Shown piece by piece: positions 54,048 through 63,518 of a DNA stretch of 64,000 nucleotides. Below the pieces are notes generated by a model. It did not search any database, was not told the DNA's origin, and worked only from the letters and a program-made list of their open reading frames with translations. The position numbers were made by a program, and so were the translations under genes. The DNA is from Streptococcus sp. Marseille-Q0941 (GTDB lineage Bacteria; Bacillota; Bacilli; Lactobacillales; Streptococcaceae): NCBI RefSeq assembly GCF_943736975.1, contig NZ_CALSFO010000005.1:62001-126000 (forward strand), written 5' to 3'. Position 1 is the stretch's first letter. The number at the start of each line of letters is the position of its first letter.

Positions 54048-54814
54048 TTGTTTTCCTCTTTCAGTAGTTGTCCCCAATCTGCTAGGGAATCAATAAACTT
54101 CTTTGATTTTAGGTGAATTCCAACATACTCTTCGTAAATCTGGTCCATAAACTTACGCAATTCTTGCTTGATTTCTGACTTAAGAGAAATAGTCTCTAGA
54201 GTGTCAAAATCAATAGCCTGAAATTGATTGAGCAGATAAGGAATATTGGGATTTAGATGACATCGTTTCTCATCTTCATGGTAATGCTCTGGACAAAGGC
54301 AACCACCATATTTGAAGGAAAAGTCAAAGGCTTGACCCACACGGTGACAAAAAGCACACTCATTAAAATTAAGACTGATTCCAAAACGAGTTAAAATCTG
54401 AATTTCAAAAATATTAGTCAAGACTTGATAATCCAGACCATCTTCCATCAGCTCTAAAGTCTTTTGTAAAAAAGCAAATAAGGGAGCATCTTCTTGATTA
54501 TCCTGCAAACTCGCATCTGCCAAGGCCGCAACATAGGTCGCATAGGCCATAGCAAAGAGGTCGCTATTGATTTTCGGAAAAGTCTTTACCTCATGATAAT
54601 CTTCTATATAGCTGAGACCATCATCATTGACTTTTAGGAGAAAATGGGCTAAAACTAAAGGTTGAATGACAGGGGCTAGTTTGGATTGGCCAGCGTGTTT
54701 CACAAAAAACATACGCTTGCCTGCCTGTTCTGTAAAGATTTTAACAAGCTTATCATCCTCTCGAAAGTTTCGATTGTAAAGTACTAGACCCTGACTCGTA
54801 ATCGATTGAATCAT
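54044..54814 (-). CDS. recO: DNA repair protein RecO
   Basis: A 256-residue mediator that loads RecA at gaps with RecR and anneals strands. It has the N-terminal OB-fold (residues 1-80) and a zinc-binding set of cysteines in CAFCHR and GGCLCPEH (about 145-170). The start overlaps the araT stop by four bases. Confidence 0.95.
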   Translation of the reverse strand: MIQSITSQGLVLYNRNFREDDKLVKIFTEQAGKRMFFVKHAGQSKLAPVIQPLVLAHFLLKVNDDGLSYIEDYHEVKTFPKINSDLFAMAYATYVAALADASLQDNQEDAPLFAFLQKTLELMEDGLDYQVLTNIFEIQILTRFGISLNFNECAFCHRVGQAFDFSFKYGGCLCPEHYHEDEKRCHLNPNIPYLLNQFQAIDFDTLETISLKSEIKQELRKFMDQIYEEYVGIHLKSKKFIDSLADWGQLLKEENK

Positions 54815-55980
54815 GCTTCTCTCATGTACTCCTCAAGTCGTTTCATAGCTTCCCTGATCGTTTCCATGCTAGCTGCATAAGATAGGCGAACATAGCCTTC
54901 TCCATACTGTCCAAAGGCAGCACCAGGGATAAAAGCAACAGCCTTCTTCTGGGCAAAATCCTTGAGAAAAGCAAAGGAATCTTGATTATAGCCTGCCGGA
55001 ATCTTAGCAAAGATATAAAAAGCCCCATCTGGTTTGATAATCTCAAAACCAAGGTCAGTCATCTTGTTGATAATATAGTCCCGACGCTGGATATATTCCT
55101 TCTTCATGGGTTCTGCATCGTTCTTACCAGCTGTTAAGGCTTCTACTGCAGCATGTTGCGCCATGGTGTTTGCAGCGGTTACCAAATACTGGTGACTCTT
55201 AATCAACTGGGCTATAAAGTTTGCTGGTGCAAAGATAAAGCCTAAACGCCAACCTGTCATGGCATGGGATTTAGAAAGACCGTTAATGATAATTGCCTGA
55301 TCTCTCAACATAGTTCCCAAAGATACATGATTTTCCCCTGTATAGGTCAATTCTGAGTAGACTTCATCACAGACTACGAAAATCTCATACTTGCGTAAAA
55401 CAGCTGCCAAGGCTTCTAATTGCTCGCGACTATAAGTAATTCCTGTAGGGTTGGCTGGATAGTTGAGAATAACTGCCTTGAGCTTGTCACCTTGCTCTAA
55501 AATCGCTTTTTCTAGCATTTCTGGAGTTAAGACAAAACCATTCTCAGTCGTATCAATCTCGACAATCTCTGCACCAACTAGATTAACTATTGGCTCATAG
55601 CCAGGATAGGCAGGAGCTGGCAAGAGAACCTTGTCTCCTTCCTCCAAAATAGCTGTCAGAGTGGCTGATAAAGCCTCTGTCGTACCAATTGTGACCAAGA
55701 TTTCATTCTCTGGATTATAGTCCAACTGGTATTTTTCTTTTACAAAATCACTAGCCGCTTGGCGTAAGGTCAACAAACCGCTCATCCCTGTATAGTAGGA
55801 TTGGTCTTGGTCGATGGCCCGCTTTGCAGCCTCCTTCACATGATCTGGTGTTTTAAAATCTGGTTCTCCCAAGGTCAATCGCAGGACTCCAGGAATCTCT
55901 GAAATCGCCTGATCAAATTGACGAATCAAGGAAACTTGAATCTTATCTAGTTGTTTGTTAAAGCGTTTGGTTAGGTCCAT
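54811..55980 (-). CDS. araT: PLP-dependent class I/II aminotransferase (AraT-like)
   Basis: A 389-residue fold-type I aminotransferase. The PLP lysine is in [17 protein letters not shown] (about 235) and substrate-binding residues in [12 protein letters not shown] and NYPANPTG. Homologues at this place are annotated as aromatic amino-acid aminotransferases; aspartate or PatA-type activity cannot be ruled out from sequence. Divergent from the YeiH gene. Confidence 0.85.
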   Translation of the reverse strand: MDLTKRFNKQLDKIQVSLIRQFDQAISEIPGVLRLTLGEPDFKTPDHVKEAAKRAIDQDQSYYTGMSGLLTLRQAASDFVKEKYQLDYNPENEILVTIGTTEALSATLTAILEEGDKVLLPAPAYPGYEPIVNLVGAEIVEIDTTENGFVLTPEMLEKAILEQGDKLKAVILNYPANPTGITYSREQLEALAAVLRKYEIFVVCDEVYSELTYTGENHVSLGTMLRDQAIIINGLSKSHAMTGWRLGFIFAPANFIAQLIKSHQYLVTAANTMAQHAAVEALTAGKNDAEPMKKEYIQRRDYIINKMTDLGFEIIKPDGAFYIFAKIPAGYNQDSFAFLKDFAQKKAVAFIPGAAFGQYGEGYVRLSYAASMETIREAMKRLEEYMREA

Positions 55981-56078
55981 AGATATCCTCCTTGATCAAA
56001 GAACATATATCTATTATACTACAAAAGCTCCCTGACCGCAAAATTCCATTTATTTGCAACCTTCTTCTCACTTTCTAT

Positions 56079-56107
56079 TTTACTTTTCTGATGGACAAGA
56101 TTATAAT
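56079..56107 (+). promoter_or_regulatory. Promoter of the YeiH gene
   Basis: TTTACT (56079-56084), 17 bases, TATAAT (56102-56107), with CGGAGG and the ATG 28 bases further on. Confidence 0.75.
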
Positions 56108-56134
56108 AAGAAGTGCTTATTTTCGGAGGTTTTT

Positions 56135-57145
56135 ATGTCATTTCTATCAAAAAATTGGGCAGGAATCTTGGCCTGCCTTCTCATTTCTATCATATCCTGG
56201 TACCTAGGAGGTTTCTTTCCTGTCATCGGAGCACCTGTCTTTGCGATTTTTGCAGGGATGCTCCTCCATCCTTTTCTCACTTCCTATACACAACTGGAAG
56301 CCGGCTTGACTTATAGCTCCAAAAAACTGCTTCAGTATGCCGTTATCTTACTTGGTTTTGGTCTCAATATCTCACAAATTTTCGCAGTTGGAAAATCATC
56401 TCTCCCTGTCATCCTCTCTACTATTTCTATTGCTTTGATTGTAGCCTATCTGTTCCAACGCTTTTTTACCCTTGATACAAAGCTAGCTACCTTGATTGGA
56501 GTGGGGTCTTCGATCTGTGGTGGTTCTGCCATTGCTGCGACAGCACCCGTTATCCATGCCAAGGAAAAAGAAGTCGCCCAAGCCATTTCCGTTATCTTTT
56601 TCTTCAATGTCTTAGCGGCACTCATCTTTCCAACTCTAGGAACCTGGCTTCACCTATCCAACGAAGGCTTTGCCCTCTTTGCAGGAACCGCAGTCAACGA
56701 TACTTCTTCTGTAACGGCCACAGCCAGCGCATGGGACAGTCTCTACCAGACCAATACCCTTGAGTCTGCAACTATTGTTAAACTCACACGCACCCTTGCC
56801 ATTATTCCTATCACTCTCTTTCTCTCCTACTGGCAAAGTCGCCAACAAAAAAATAGTCAGGGTTTCCAACTAAAAAAAGTCTTCCCACTTTTTATCCTTT
56901 ACTTTATCTTAGCCTCTCTCTTAACGACTCTCCTTACCTCTCTCGGTGTGTCCGGTAGTATCTTTACCCCTCTTAAGCAACTCTCCAAATTCCTTATCGT
57001 CATGGCTATGAGTGCTATCGGCCTCAAAACCAATCTCATTGGATTAATCAAATCCAGTGGACAAGCCATTCTTCTCGGAGCTCTTTGCTGGATTGCCATC
57101 ATCCTAACTAGTCTGGGTATGCAAACACTTATTGGTATTTTCTAA
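56135..57145 (+). CDS. YeiH-family putative sulfate exporter membrane protein
   Basis: A 336-residue membrane protein with about ten hydrophobic segments and the family's conserved blocks [16 protein letters not shown] and [22 protein letters not shown] 56135 with CGGAGG is chosen; an upstream start at 56054 would place the promoter inside the gene. Members are called UPF0324/PSE transporters; the substrate is not established. Confidence 0.88.
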   Translation: MSFLSKNWAGILACLLISIISWYLGGFFPVIGAPVFAIFAGMLLHPFLTSYTQLEAGLTYSSKKLLQYAVILLGFGLNISQIFAVGKSSLPVILSTISIALIVAYLFQRFFTLDTKLATLIGVGSSICGGSAIAATAPVIHAKEKEVAQAISVIFFFNVLAALIFPTLGTWLHLSNEGFALFAGTAVNDTSSVTATASAWDSLYQTNTLESATIVKLTRTLAIIPITLFLSYWQSRQQKNSQGFQLKKVFPLFILYFILASLLTTLLTSLGVSGSIFTPLKQLSKFLIVMAMSAIGLKTNLIGLIKSSGQAILLGALCWIAIILTSLGMQTLIGIF

Positions 57146-57148
57146 GAC

Positions 57149-57175
57149 AAAAGGTAGCCCACAGGCTACCTTTTT
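57149..57175. terminator. Bidirectional terminator between the YeiH and CoA-binding genes
   Basis: AAAGGTAGCC-caca-GGCTACCTTT lies between convergent genes and overlaps the second gene's stop. Confidence 0.85.
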
Positions 57176-57611
57176 ATTGTTCAAGAATTAAGCGTGTATG
57201 TTCTCTCTTTATGCAACGATTCATCACGATATCATCGCATCCTCCAGCACGCAAGATTTCTTCTGCTTCCAAACTTTCAAGCCCTAGTTGCGCCCAAAAA
57301 ATCTTAGCATCCGCTTTAAGAAAATCACGCGCTACATCCGGTAGAAATTCACTACGTCGGTAAACATTGACAATGTCTACAGGAAAAGGAATCTCAGCTA
57401 AGCTGGCATAAGCCTTTTCTCCCAAGATTTGACCACCTGCAGCCTTGGGATTAACTGGAATAATTTTATAACCACGAGCCTGCATTTCCTTGGTCACTCG
57501 ATTACTAGTTGTTTCCTCGCGGTCAGACAAGCCCACTACGGCTAAGGTTTTACTAGTCGCTAGATACTGACGGACTACACCATCACTTGGATTGATAAAT
57601 TCTTGAGTCAT
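57174..57611 (-). CDS. CoA-binding domain protein (YccU-like)
   Basis: A 145-residue Rossmann-fold protein: LAVVGLSDREETTSNRVTK near residue 20 is the nucleotide/CoA-binding loop, then GYKIIPVNPKAAG. This domain equals the first part of succinyl-CoA synthetase alpha but occurs alone in this family. Function unknown; CoA binding is inferred. It stands alone, convergent with the YeiH gene. Confidence 0.85.
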   Translation of the reverse strand: MTQEFINPSDGVVRQYLATSKTLAVVGLSDREETTSNRVTKEMQARGYKIIPVNPKAAGGQILGEKAYASLAEIPFPVDIVNVYRRSEFLPDVARDFLKADAKIFWAQLGLESLEAEEILRAGGCDDIVMNRCIKREHTRLILEQ

Positions 57612-57671
57612 AGAAACCCTCCTTTTTCATCAGTATAGCACATTTTGAAAAGGCTTGCAGTCTTTGGCTAC

Positions 57672-57709
57672 AAAAAATTTCCTAGCAGGAGAAAGTCCGC
57701 TAGGAAATT
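57672..57709 (-). terminator. prs terminator
   Basis: AATTTCCTAGC and GCTAGGAAATT form an 11-base-pair stem followed by six T on the minus strand. Confidence 0.8.
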
Positions 57710-57728
57710 CATTTATTCAAGTGAAAAA

Positions 57729-58697
57729 TTAGATTTTTTTCTCGATACTAAATAATGGAGAAAGAGGACGTTTTTCGTGGATACGGATGATCGCATCTGC
57801 CAAGAGATGAGCGATAGAAATTTGTTCAATCTTATCAATTAAACGTTCCTCTGGTAGGTAGATAGTATCCAAAACAACCAATTTTTTAATCGCTGATTTT
57901 TGGATATTATCCATAGCAGGCCCTGAAAGAACTGGATGCGTACAGCTTGCGTAAACTTCGACAGCACCAGCTTCTGCAAGAGCATCTGCCGCATGACAAA
58001 TAGTTCCAGCTGTATCGATCATATCGTCAATCAAGATACAAGTCTTGCCTTCTACCTTACCAATGATGTTCATCACTTCACTGGTATTCATCTTGTCCAC
58101 GCTACGACGTTTATCAATAATGGCAATTGGAGTTTTCAAAAATTCTGCTAGTTTACGAGCACGAGTCACCCCACCATGGTCCGGACTGACAACGACATAG
58201 TCGGAACCAACCATGCCACGACGCTCAAAGTAATCTGCAATCAATGGAGCACCCATCAAGTGATCAACCGGAATATCAAAGAATCCCTGAATCTGTGCAG
58301 CGTGCAAGTCAATTGTCAACAAACGATCTACACCAGCAACTTCAAGCATATTTGCAACGAGTTTTGCAGTGATTGGCTCACGCGCTCTTGCCTTTCTATC
58401 CTGACGTGCATAACCATAATAAGGCATAACAACGTTGACAGATTCTGCACTGGCACGCTTCAGAGCATCTACCATAATCAAAATCTCTAGTAGGTTATCA
58501 TTTACTGGTGAGCTCGTTGATTGTAGGATAAAGACATGTTTCCCTCGGATAGATTCTTCGATGTTAACTTGAATTTCTCCATCTGAAAATTGACGAACAG
58601 TCGATTTCCCTAACTCTATCCCAATCTCTTGCGCCACACGCTCTGCCAATTCTCTATTTGAAGAAAGGGCAAACAGCTTTAAATCAGAAAAAGACAT
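57729..58697 (-). CDS. prs: Ribose-phosphate pyrophosphokinase
   Basis: Makes PRPP, the substrate of PurF, from ribose-5-phosphate and ATP. The 322 residues carry [18 protein letters not shown] and the PRPP-binding loop [14 protein letters not shown] (about 215). It has its own promoter with a good -35/-10 and terminator. Links the pentose pathway to the pur genes found in the same window. Confidence 0.96.
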   Translation of the reverse strand: MSFSDLKLFALSSNRELAERVAQEIGIELGKSTVRQFSDGEIQVNIEESIRGKHVFILQSTSSPVNDNLLEILIMVDALKRASAESVNVVMPYYGYARQDRKARAREPITAKLVANMLEVAGVDRLLTIDLHAAQIQGFFDIPVDHLMGAPLIADYFERRGMVGSDYVVVSPDHGGVTRARKLAEFLKTPIAIIDKRRSVDKMNTSEVMNIIGKVEGKTCILIDDMIDTAGTICHAADALAEAGAVEVYASCTHPVLSGPAMDNIQKSAIKKLVVLDTIYLPEERLIDKIEQISIAHLLADAIIRIHEKRPLSPLFSIEKKI

Positions 58698-58753
58698 GAT
58701 TTCCTCCGGTATTTATGTATCACTTGTGTTTGTTGCAACATTTTCCATCTACC

Positions 58754-58782
58754 ATTGTAGCGCTTTTTTCTCAATTTTTCAA
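58754..58782 (-). promoter_or_regulatory. prs promoter
   Basis: Minus-strand TTGAAA (58777-58782), 17 bases, TACAAT (58754-58759). Confidence 0.75.
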
Positions 58783-58822
58783 TAAAAAATAAGACAAGAG
58801 TTGACTTTTATACTCTTGTCTT
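58783..58822 (-). terminator. Terminator after the carbonic anhydrase gene
   Basis: AAGACAAGAGT and ACTCTTGTCTT form an 11-base-pair stem followed by ATTTTTTATT on the minus strand. The 3' gap of about 90 bases before it holds nothing else recognised. Confidence 0.75.
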
Positions 58823-58911
58823 GTGCTATTTTATATTGGTGATATTGAGGATAACATTTGTCAATCTTATCATCCTACTTCACGGCACATTGGAAATTTT
58901 CAACTATAAAG

Positions 58912-59406
58912 TTAGTATACTTCTCTCATACTCCCTGTATCCACATCGTAAACAGCCCCTGAAATAATAACATCTTCAGGAATTAATGGGCATTCTCGCA
59001 ACAACTTCATATCCTCACGGACACTCTCATCGATGTCTTGAAACGGTAAAAAGTCCTGCCCAGATACATCTACTCCAAATTCACATTTCAAATGTTCTTG
59101 GAAATCCTCGTTATTGAAGGTTTGAGCGCCGCAGTCTGTATGATGGAGCACCACAATTTCTCTTGTTCCCATTTGTTGCTGGGAAATCACAAGCGAACGA
59201 ATCATATCCTCCGTCACTCGACCACCCGCATTCCGTAAAATATGGGCATCTCCAAGAGCTAACCCTAGAGCTGGTGCAACATGTAAACGCGAGTCCATAC
59301 AAGTTACGATTGCAACCTTTGTCTTTGGTTTAATGGATAAGTGCAAATCTCCATGTAGTTCTACATAAGCTTGATTGGCTTTTAAAAAATTTTCAAAATA
59401 GGACAT
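58912..59406 (-). CDS. Beta-class carbonic anhydrase
   Basis: Interconverts CO2 and bicarbonate. The 164 residues carry the zinc ligands Cys and Asp-Arg pair in TCMDSRLH (about 36-43) and His/Cys in HHTDCGAQ (about 88-95). Small beta type, as in pneumococci, where it is needed in ambient CO2. It may supply bicarbonate to PurK; that link is inference. Single gene with its own terminator. Confidence 0.93.
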   Translation of the reverse strand: MSYFENFLKANQAYVELHGDLHLSIKPKTKVAIVTCMDSRLHVAPALGLALGDAHILRNAGGRVTEDMIRSLVISQQQMGTREIVVLHHTDCGAQTFNNEDFQEHLKCEFGVDVSGQDFLPFQDIDESVREDMKLLRECPLIPEDVIISGAVYDVDTGSMREVY

Positions 59407-59505
59407 AACAACTCACTTTCTAGTCTGCCAGATAATTTGAACACCAAATTATTTATCTCCTATCTTACCATCTTTTCTTTGTCTTGTCAGTTTTCAGCTT
59501 TCATT

Positions 59506-59560
59506 GAAAAAACTAGAACAGAGATATCCAGCTTCTAGCTTGGGCTTCTGTCCTAGTTTT
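59506..59560 (-). terminator. Terminator after the AIM24-like gene
   Basis: AAAACTAG-a-ACAGA pairs with TCTGT-c-CTAGTTTT around a loop of about 24 bases; six T follow on the minus strand. Confidence 0.65.
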
Positions 59561-59564
59561 ATGT

Positions 59565-60260
59565 TTATGATCCTTTTTGGATATACTTATTGAGTGAACC
59601 TGCAAAGCTCTGAAGATTGAGACTTTGTACATAGACTTCACCAGTACCTCGGAAAGTATTAACAACCCCTTCACCCGTACCGATAGACTGCCAGAAGCCG
59701 TTTTCTAAGTGGATGTCATAGTCCAAAGATTGGCTCCAAGCCACTACATGGGCATTGTCGATCGTTATTTCGTGGTTTTGTAGCTCAATTTTCTTAATCG
59801 AACCAAAAGCATTGGCCAAAAGAGTTCCCTGACCTTGGGTAGTCATCACAAAAAGACCACCTTGCCCTCCGAACAGAGCTTTTCCAATGGATTGACGTTC
59901 CATTGTATAGAAGGCCGTACCATCAAGAGCTAGAAAGGCACCATCATTCAATCGGTACTGCTTTTCACCTAACTCAAGAGCAATCACTTGACCAGGAGTA
60001 TCTGGTGCTAAAGCAAGATTTCCGTTGTCAGACTCAGCAACAGCTTGAGTGATGAAGGTACTTTCGCCAGAAACCATGGAACGCCCCACAGCTTTGACAA
60101 AACGTCCCAAACCAGAACCACTCGCATTAAGCTGGGTGTTGAGGCTGATATTGGGTGTATGGTAGACCATGCTACCACGCTGAATAAAGACGGTTTCTCC
60201 TTGATTGAGTGACAACTCTACCAAAGGAAATTGCATGTGACTATCTATAGAAAATTTCAT
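59565..60260 (-). CDS. AIM24-family (TIGR00266) protein
   Basis: A 231-residue beta-rich protein of the AIM24/TIGR00266 group: VELSLNQGETVFIQRGSMVYH near the start, GFWQSIGTGEGVVNTFRGTGEVYVQS near the end region split by a long beta stretch. Bacterial members have no proven role; the mitochondrial relative affects inner-membrane organisation. No signal or membrane segment. Stands between radA and the carbonic anhydrase, in the same direction. Confidence 0.85.
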   Translation of the reverse strand: MKFSIDSHMQFPLVELSLNQGETVFIQRGSMVYHTPNISLNTQLNASGSGLGRFVKAVGRSMVSGESTFITQAVAESDNGNLALAPDTPGQVIALELGEKQYRLNDGAFLALDGTAFYTMERQSIGKALFGGQGGLFVMTTQGQGTLLANAFGSIKKIELQNHEITIDNAHVVAWSQSLDYDIHLENGFWQSIGTGEGVVNTFRGTGEVYVQSLNLQSFAGSLNKYIQKGS

Positions 60261-60330
60261 CAGAAATTCCTCCTTGTTTTAATAAATGTTAGCAATAAAA
60301 TAATGAATCATCTAAAACTGACCATCACTA

Positions 60331-61692
60331 TTAGGAGAATACTTTTTTCAAGACTTCCTGAATAGTCGTTACCCCAATCACCTGAATTTCCTTAGGTGGC
60401 TTAATGCCTGTCAAGGAATTCTTTGGTACATAAATCTTGGTAAATCCAAGTTTAGCAGCTTCATTGATGCGCTGTTCGATACGATTGACCCGTCGGATTT
60501 CTCCCGTTAAGCCCAATTCTCCCACAAAACATTCTTGGGGATTGGTTGGTTTGTCCTTGTAACTCGAAGCAATGGCAACTGCAACTGCCAGGTCAATAGC
60601 AGGTTCATCTAATTTGACACCACCAGCCGATTTGAGATAGGCATCCTGATTTTGAAGCAAGAGACCTGCCCGTTTTTCCAAAACAGCCATAATCAAGCTA
60701 GCACGATTAAAGTCAAGGCCTGTCGTCGTACGCTTAGCATTTCCAAACATGGTCGGCGTCACCAAGGCCTGCACTTCAGCAAGAATCGGACGTGTCCCTT
60801 CCATAGTTACAACGATGGACGAACCAGTTGCTCCATCCAAACGTTCTTCCAGAAACACCTCACTAGGATTGAGAACCTCAACCAAACCACCTGACTGCAT
60901 TTCAAAGATTCCAATCTCATTGGTCGAGCCAAAACGATTTTTGACTGCTCTCAAGATGCGGAAGGTATGGTGGCGCTCCCCTTCAAAGTAAAGAACCGTG
61001 TCCACCATATGCTCCAACATACGCGGACCCGCCAAGGTTCCTTCCTTGGTCACATGGCCGACGATAAAGATAGCAATGTTATTGGTTTTGGCCAGCTGCA
61101 TCAGTTCTGCAGTTACTTCCCGCACTTGAGAAACTGACCCTTGAACTCCAGAAATCTCAGGAGACATAATAGTCTGGATGGAGTCGATGATGAGAAAATC
61201 AGGCTGGATACGTTCGACTTCTGCTCGTACGCTCTGCATATTGGTCTCTGCATAGAGGTAAAACTCACTGTCGATATCTCCCAATCGCTCTGCACGAAGT
61301 TTAATCTGCTGGGCAGACTCCTCACCACTGACATAGAGAACTGTTCCCACTTGAGACAGCTGGGTCGAGACTTGTAGGAGTAAAGTGGACTTCCCAATCC
61401 CAGGATCTCCCCCGATTAGGACCAGACTTCCTGGAACCACTCCGCCACCAAGGACTCGGTTAAACTCCTCCATCTCGGTCTTAGTTCGATTGACATTGAT
61501 GGACGTTACTTCAGCCAGTTTCATGGGCTTTGTTTTCTCACCTGTCAAGGAAACACGCGCATTCTTGACCTCTGCAACTTCGACTTCCTCGACAAAGGAA
61601 GACCAAGCCCCACAGTTGGGGCAACGTCCTAAATACTTAGGTGAATTGTACTCACAATTTTGACATACAAATGTCGCTTTTTTCTTTGCGAT
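60331..61692 (-). CDS. radA: DNA repair helicase RadA with ATC start codon
   Basis: RadA drives branch migration during recombination and natural transformation. From the chosen start it has about 454 residues: a C4 zinc finger (CQNC...CPNC, about 10-30), a RecA-like ATPase with Walker [11 protein letters not shown], the RadA motif KNRFGST and a Lon-like C-terminal domain. The only ATG (61548) would delete the zinc finger. Upstream of the finger the frame has no ATG, GTG or TTG before the stop at 61714-61716; AAAGAGG then TTTATC lead to two ATC codons (61693-61695, 61690-61692), so translation must start at an ATC. ATC at 61692 fits the usual M-AKKK start. It lies 13 bases after the phosphatase gene. 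Confidence 0.9.
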   Translation of the reverse strand: MAKKKATFVCQNCEYNSPKYLGRCPNCGAWSSFVEEVEVAEVKNARVSLTGEKTKPMKLAEVTSINVNRTKTEMEEFNRVLGGGVVPGSLVLIGGDPGIGKSTLLLQVSTQLSQVGTVLYVSGEESAQQIKLRAERLGDIDSEFYLYAETNMQSVRAEVERIQPDFLIIDSIQTIMSPEISGVQGSVSQVREVTAELMQLAKTNNIAIFIVGHVTKEGTLAGPRMLEHMVDTVLYFEGERHHTFRILRAVKNRFGSTNEIGIFEMQSGGLVEVLNPSEVFLEERLDGATGSSIVVTMEGTRPILAEVQALVTPTMFGNAKRTTTGLDFNRASLIMAVLEKRAGLLLQNQDAYLKSAGGVKLDEPAIDLAVAVAIASSYKDKPTNPQECFVGELGLTGEIRRVNRIEQRINEAAKLGFTKIYVPKNSLTGIKPPKEIQVIGVTTIQEVLKKVFS

Positions 61693-61705
61693 GATAAACC
61701 TCTTT

Positions 61706-62221
61706 CTAAATTTCTATCTCACATTCAATCACTTGGCAAAAATCAATCTTCTCGTCTGGTACAAATTGGCGCATGAGCATTCGATGGGCTACAACTACCA
61801 CAGTTTGATGTTCCCGATACTTAGCCATGCATTCTAGAAAACGAGTCTTCATCTCCACAGCTGTTTCATAATGGATTGGACTATCTGGGAGTATGGCCCC
61901 ATTATGTTCTAAAAATAGAGTTCTAGCTCGTTCAAAGTTCTCTGTACCTGTTTCGTAGACCTGCCATTCGTGCAATAAAGGCTCTACTCTCAAAGGAAGT
62001 CCAGTAGCACGAGCCACATAGCTAGCAGTCTCCAAAGCTCGCGTCACTGCAGAAGACACCAGTATATCAGCTGATCCAAACAAAGGATTTTGATAAAGTT
62101 CCTGAGCTTGTTGTCTTCCTTTCTCAGATAAGGGGGCCAAATCCATTCCGAATCCAGTATAGGAGCGTTCCTCTAACTCGCGATAATCTGGCTCTCCATG
62201 ACGCACAAAGATAATCTTCAT
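61706..62221 (-). CDS. Histidine phosphatase family protein
   Basis: A 172-residue phosphoglycerate-mutase-like phosphatase: the catalytic RHG is in [11 protein letters not shown] (residues 2-12), and the second His in [10 protein letters not shown] (about 145). ATG 62221 ([10 protein letters not shown]) is chosen; the longer frame lies inside dut. It sits one base after dut and before radA. Substrate unknown. Confidence 0.9.
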   Translation of the reverse strand: MKIIFVRHGEPDYRELEERSYTGFGMDLAPLSEKGRQQAQELYQNPLFGSADILVSSAVTRALETASYVARATGLPLRVEPLLHEWQVYETGTENFERARTLFLEHNGAILPDSPIHYETAVEMKTRFLECMAKYREHQTVVVVAHRMLMRQFVPDEKIDFCQVIECEIEI

Positions 62222-62222
62222 C

Positions 62223-62666
62223 CTAGTGCCCCGTCGAACCAAATCCACCTGTCCGAACACCATCTGCCTCATCTCCATCCGCAATTAAAAAAGGCGCAAA
62301 GACAGCCTGAACCACACGTTCCCCAACTTCAAGAACCACTTCCTGGTCAGTAATATTTTTCATCTGAGCAAAGATATGTCCCTCATTCCCTGGATTTCCA
62401 TAGTAGTCTCCATCAATAACCCCCACAGAGTTGATCAAGACCAGGCCTTTTTTGCGAGGGTTGGACGAACGGTCGTAGAGATAAAGGACCTCACCCGCTT
62501 GCATATAAGCCTTGACCCCAGTTGGGACGAGGACGATCTCACCTGATGCAATGACCGTGCGCTCTGCTACCTTTAAGTCATAGCCAGCCGCATGGGCTGT
62601 CTCACGCTTAGGCAACAGGTTTTCATCTGTAAAACTAGAAACCAATTCAAATCCACGAATTTTCAT
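62223..62666 (-). CDS. dut: dUTP diphosphatase
   Basis: Removes dUTP and makes dUMP. The 147 residues carry the five trimeric dUTPase motifs, among them AAGYDLKVAE (I), DRSSNPRKKGLVL (II), GVIDGDYYGNPGNEG (III) and the C-terminal GGFGSTGH (V). It heads dut - phosphatase - radA, just downstream of the SRP RNA gene. Confidence 0.95.
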   Translation of the reverse strand: MKIRGFELVSSFTDENLLPKRETAHAAGYDLKVAERTVIASGEIVLVPTGVKAYMQAGEVLYLYDRSSNPRKKGLVLINSVGVIDGDYYGNPGNEGHIFAQMKNITDQEVVLEVGERVVQAVFAPFLIADGDEADGVRTGGFGSTGH

Positions 62667-62730
62667 ATTTTCTCTTTTCTATTATCTTTTATTCTAGGCT
62701 ATTTTATCTTATTTATTCGAAAAAAGCACG

Positions 62731-62811
62731 AAAAAAGAGCACACAATTCACACTCGCTTAGGGCTGCTGGATTCCTCCCCTGACCCGCTTCACGCAGAAC
62801 TGTTGCTCCAC
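62731..62811 (-). ncRNA. ffs: Signal recognition particle RNA (4.5S / scRNA)
   Basis: The minus strand holds the hallmark apical loop of small SRP RNA, GTCAGGGGAGGAATCC then AGCAGCCC, which binds Ffh. Outer bases GAGCAACAGTT pair with AATTGTGTGCTC, giving a single long hairpin of about 80 nt. A TATAAT box lies just upstream and a run of six T just after. Ends are approximate. Confidence 0.93.
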
Positions 62812-62816
62812 TAGTT

Positions 62817-62822
62817 ATTATA
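62817..62822 (-). promoter_or_regulatory. -10 box of ffs
   Basis: TATAAT preceded by TGG (extended -10) on the minus strand, just upstream of the SRP RNA start. Confidence 0.7.
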
Positions 62823-62851
62823 CCACATTCCCCTATATTTTAAAAGAGAAA

Positions 62852-63319
62852 TTATTTTTTACGTCGATTTCGGAAAAAGTCCTGCATAATCTCTGCACAG
62901 TCATCTTCCAAAATCCCCGTTTCAACCTCCACACGATGATTGAGACGCTCATCTGTCAAAATATCGTACAAACTTCCAGCTGCACCAAATTTCTGATTCT
63001 TAGCCCCATAGACAACGTTTGGAATCCGCGCAAGCCCAATAGCTCCGCTACACATAACACAGGGCTCAATGGTCACAAAAAGCGTACAATCAAGCAAGCG
63101 CCAACTCTCTTCGCTTAAATTCGCATTCTCTATGGCCATAATTTCCGCATGCATGACTGCACGTTGCAACTCCTCGCGCGCATTGTGTCCTCTCCCAATG
63201 ACTTTTCCGTCCTTAACAATTACACAACCAATTGGGATTTCGTCATGCTCTAAAGCAATCTCTGCCTCCTTTAAGGCCTCTCTCATAAAAGCTTCTTTTT
63301 CTTCAAGCGTATAATTCAT
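62852..63319 (-). CDS. tadA: tRNA-specific adenosine deaminase
   Basis: Makes inosine at the wobble base of tRNA-Arg(ACG). From ATG 63319 (MNYTLEEKE) it has 155 residues. The zinc ligands and catalytic Glu are in MHAEIMAI and EPCVMCSGAI (PCxxC). The longer frame to 63352 lacks an RBS. Its stop lies just ahead of the ffs promoter. Confidence 0.95.
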   Translation of the reverse strand: MNYTLEEKEAFMREALKEAEIALEHDEIPIGCVIVKDGKVIGRGHNAREELQRAVMHAEIMAIENANLSEESWRLLDCTLFVTIEPCVMCSGAIGLARIPNVVYGAKNQKFGAAGSLYDILTDERLNHRVEVETGILEDDCAEIMQDFFRNRRKK

Positions 63320-63372
63320 TTTTTCTCTCTTCCTAGCTATCAATTCTAACATTATACCATGTTTTTGGAGAC

Positions 63373-63474
63373 AAAAAAAGCCACCGAATGCGGTGACCTT
63401 TATAGGGAGATTATTATGAAAAAGAAAAGTTTAGGAAATTTGTTACAACAAGTTAGGAGGTCTTCTTGTAACTG
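63373..63474 (-). ncRNA. csRNA (CiaR-dependent small RNA)
   Basis: A minus-strand RNA of about 100 nt. It begins GTTACAA..TTGTAAC, a hairpin whose loop shows CCTCC; then a T-rich single strand with TTTTCATAATAATCTCCC, complementary to a Shine-Dalgarno and AUG; then a terminator hairpin (63380-63398, GGTCACCGC and GCGGTGG-type arms) followed by seven T. Anti-RBS CUCC stretches, size and CiaR-type promoter are the marks of streptococcal csRNAs, which block translation of targets such as comC in relatives. Which of the numbered csRNAs it equals I cannot say. Ends are estimates. Confidence 0.85.
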
Positions 63475-63479
63475 TCTAT

Positions 63480-63512
63480 AGTATATCCGACTTGTCTTAA
63501 ACAAATCTTAAA
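63480..63512 (-). promoter_or_regulatory. CiaR-box promoter of the csRNA gene
   Basis: Minus-strand TTTAAG-ATTTG-TTTAAG (63496-63512) is the exact CiaR direct repeat with a 5-base spacer, ten bases ahead of TATACT (63480-63485). This is the arrangement of known csRNA promoters. It lies immediately after the purA stop codon. Confidence 0.88.
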
Positions 63513-63518
63513 AATCTC

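Noticed and set aside
63416..63481. Plus-strand mini-ORF (21 codons) with a perfect GGGAG RBS and ATG
   Set aside because: It is the complement of the csRNA, whose anti-RBS/anti-AUG stretch makes the opposite strand look like a translation start. No plus-strand promoter was seen.
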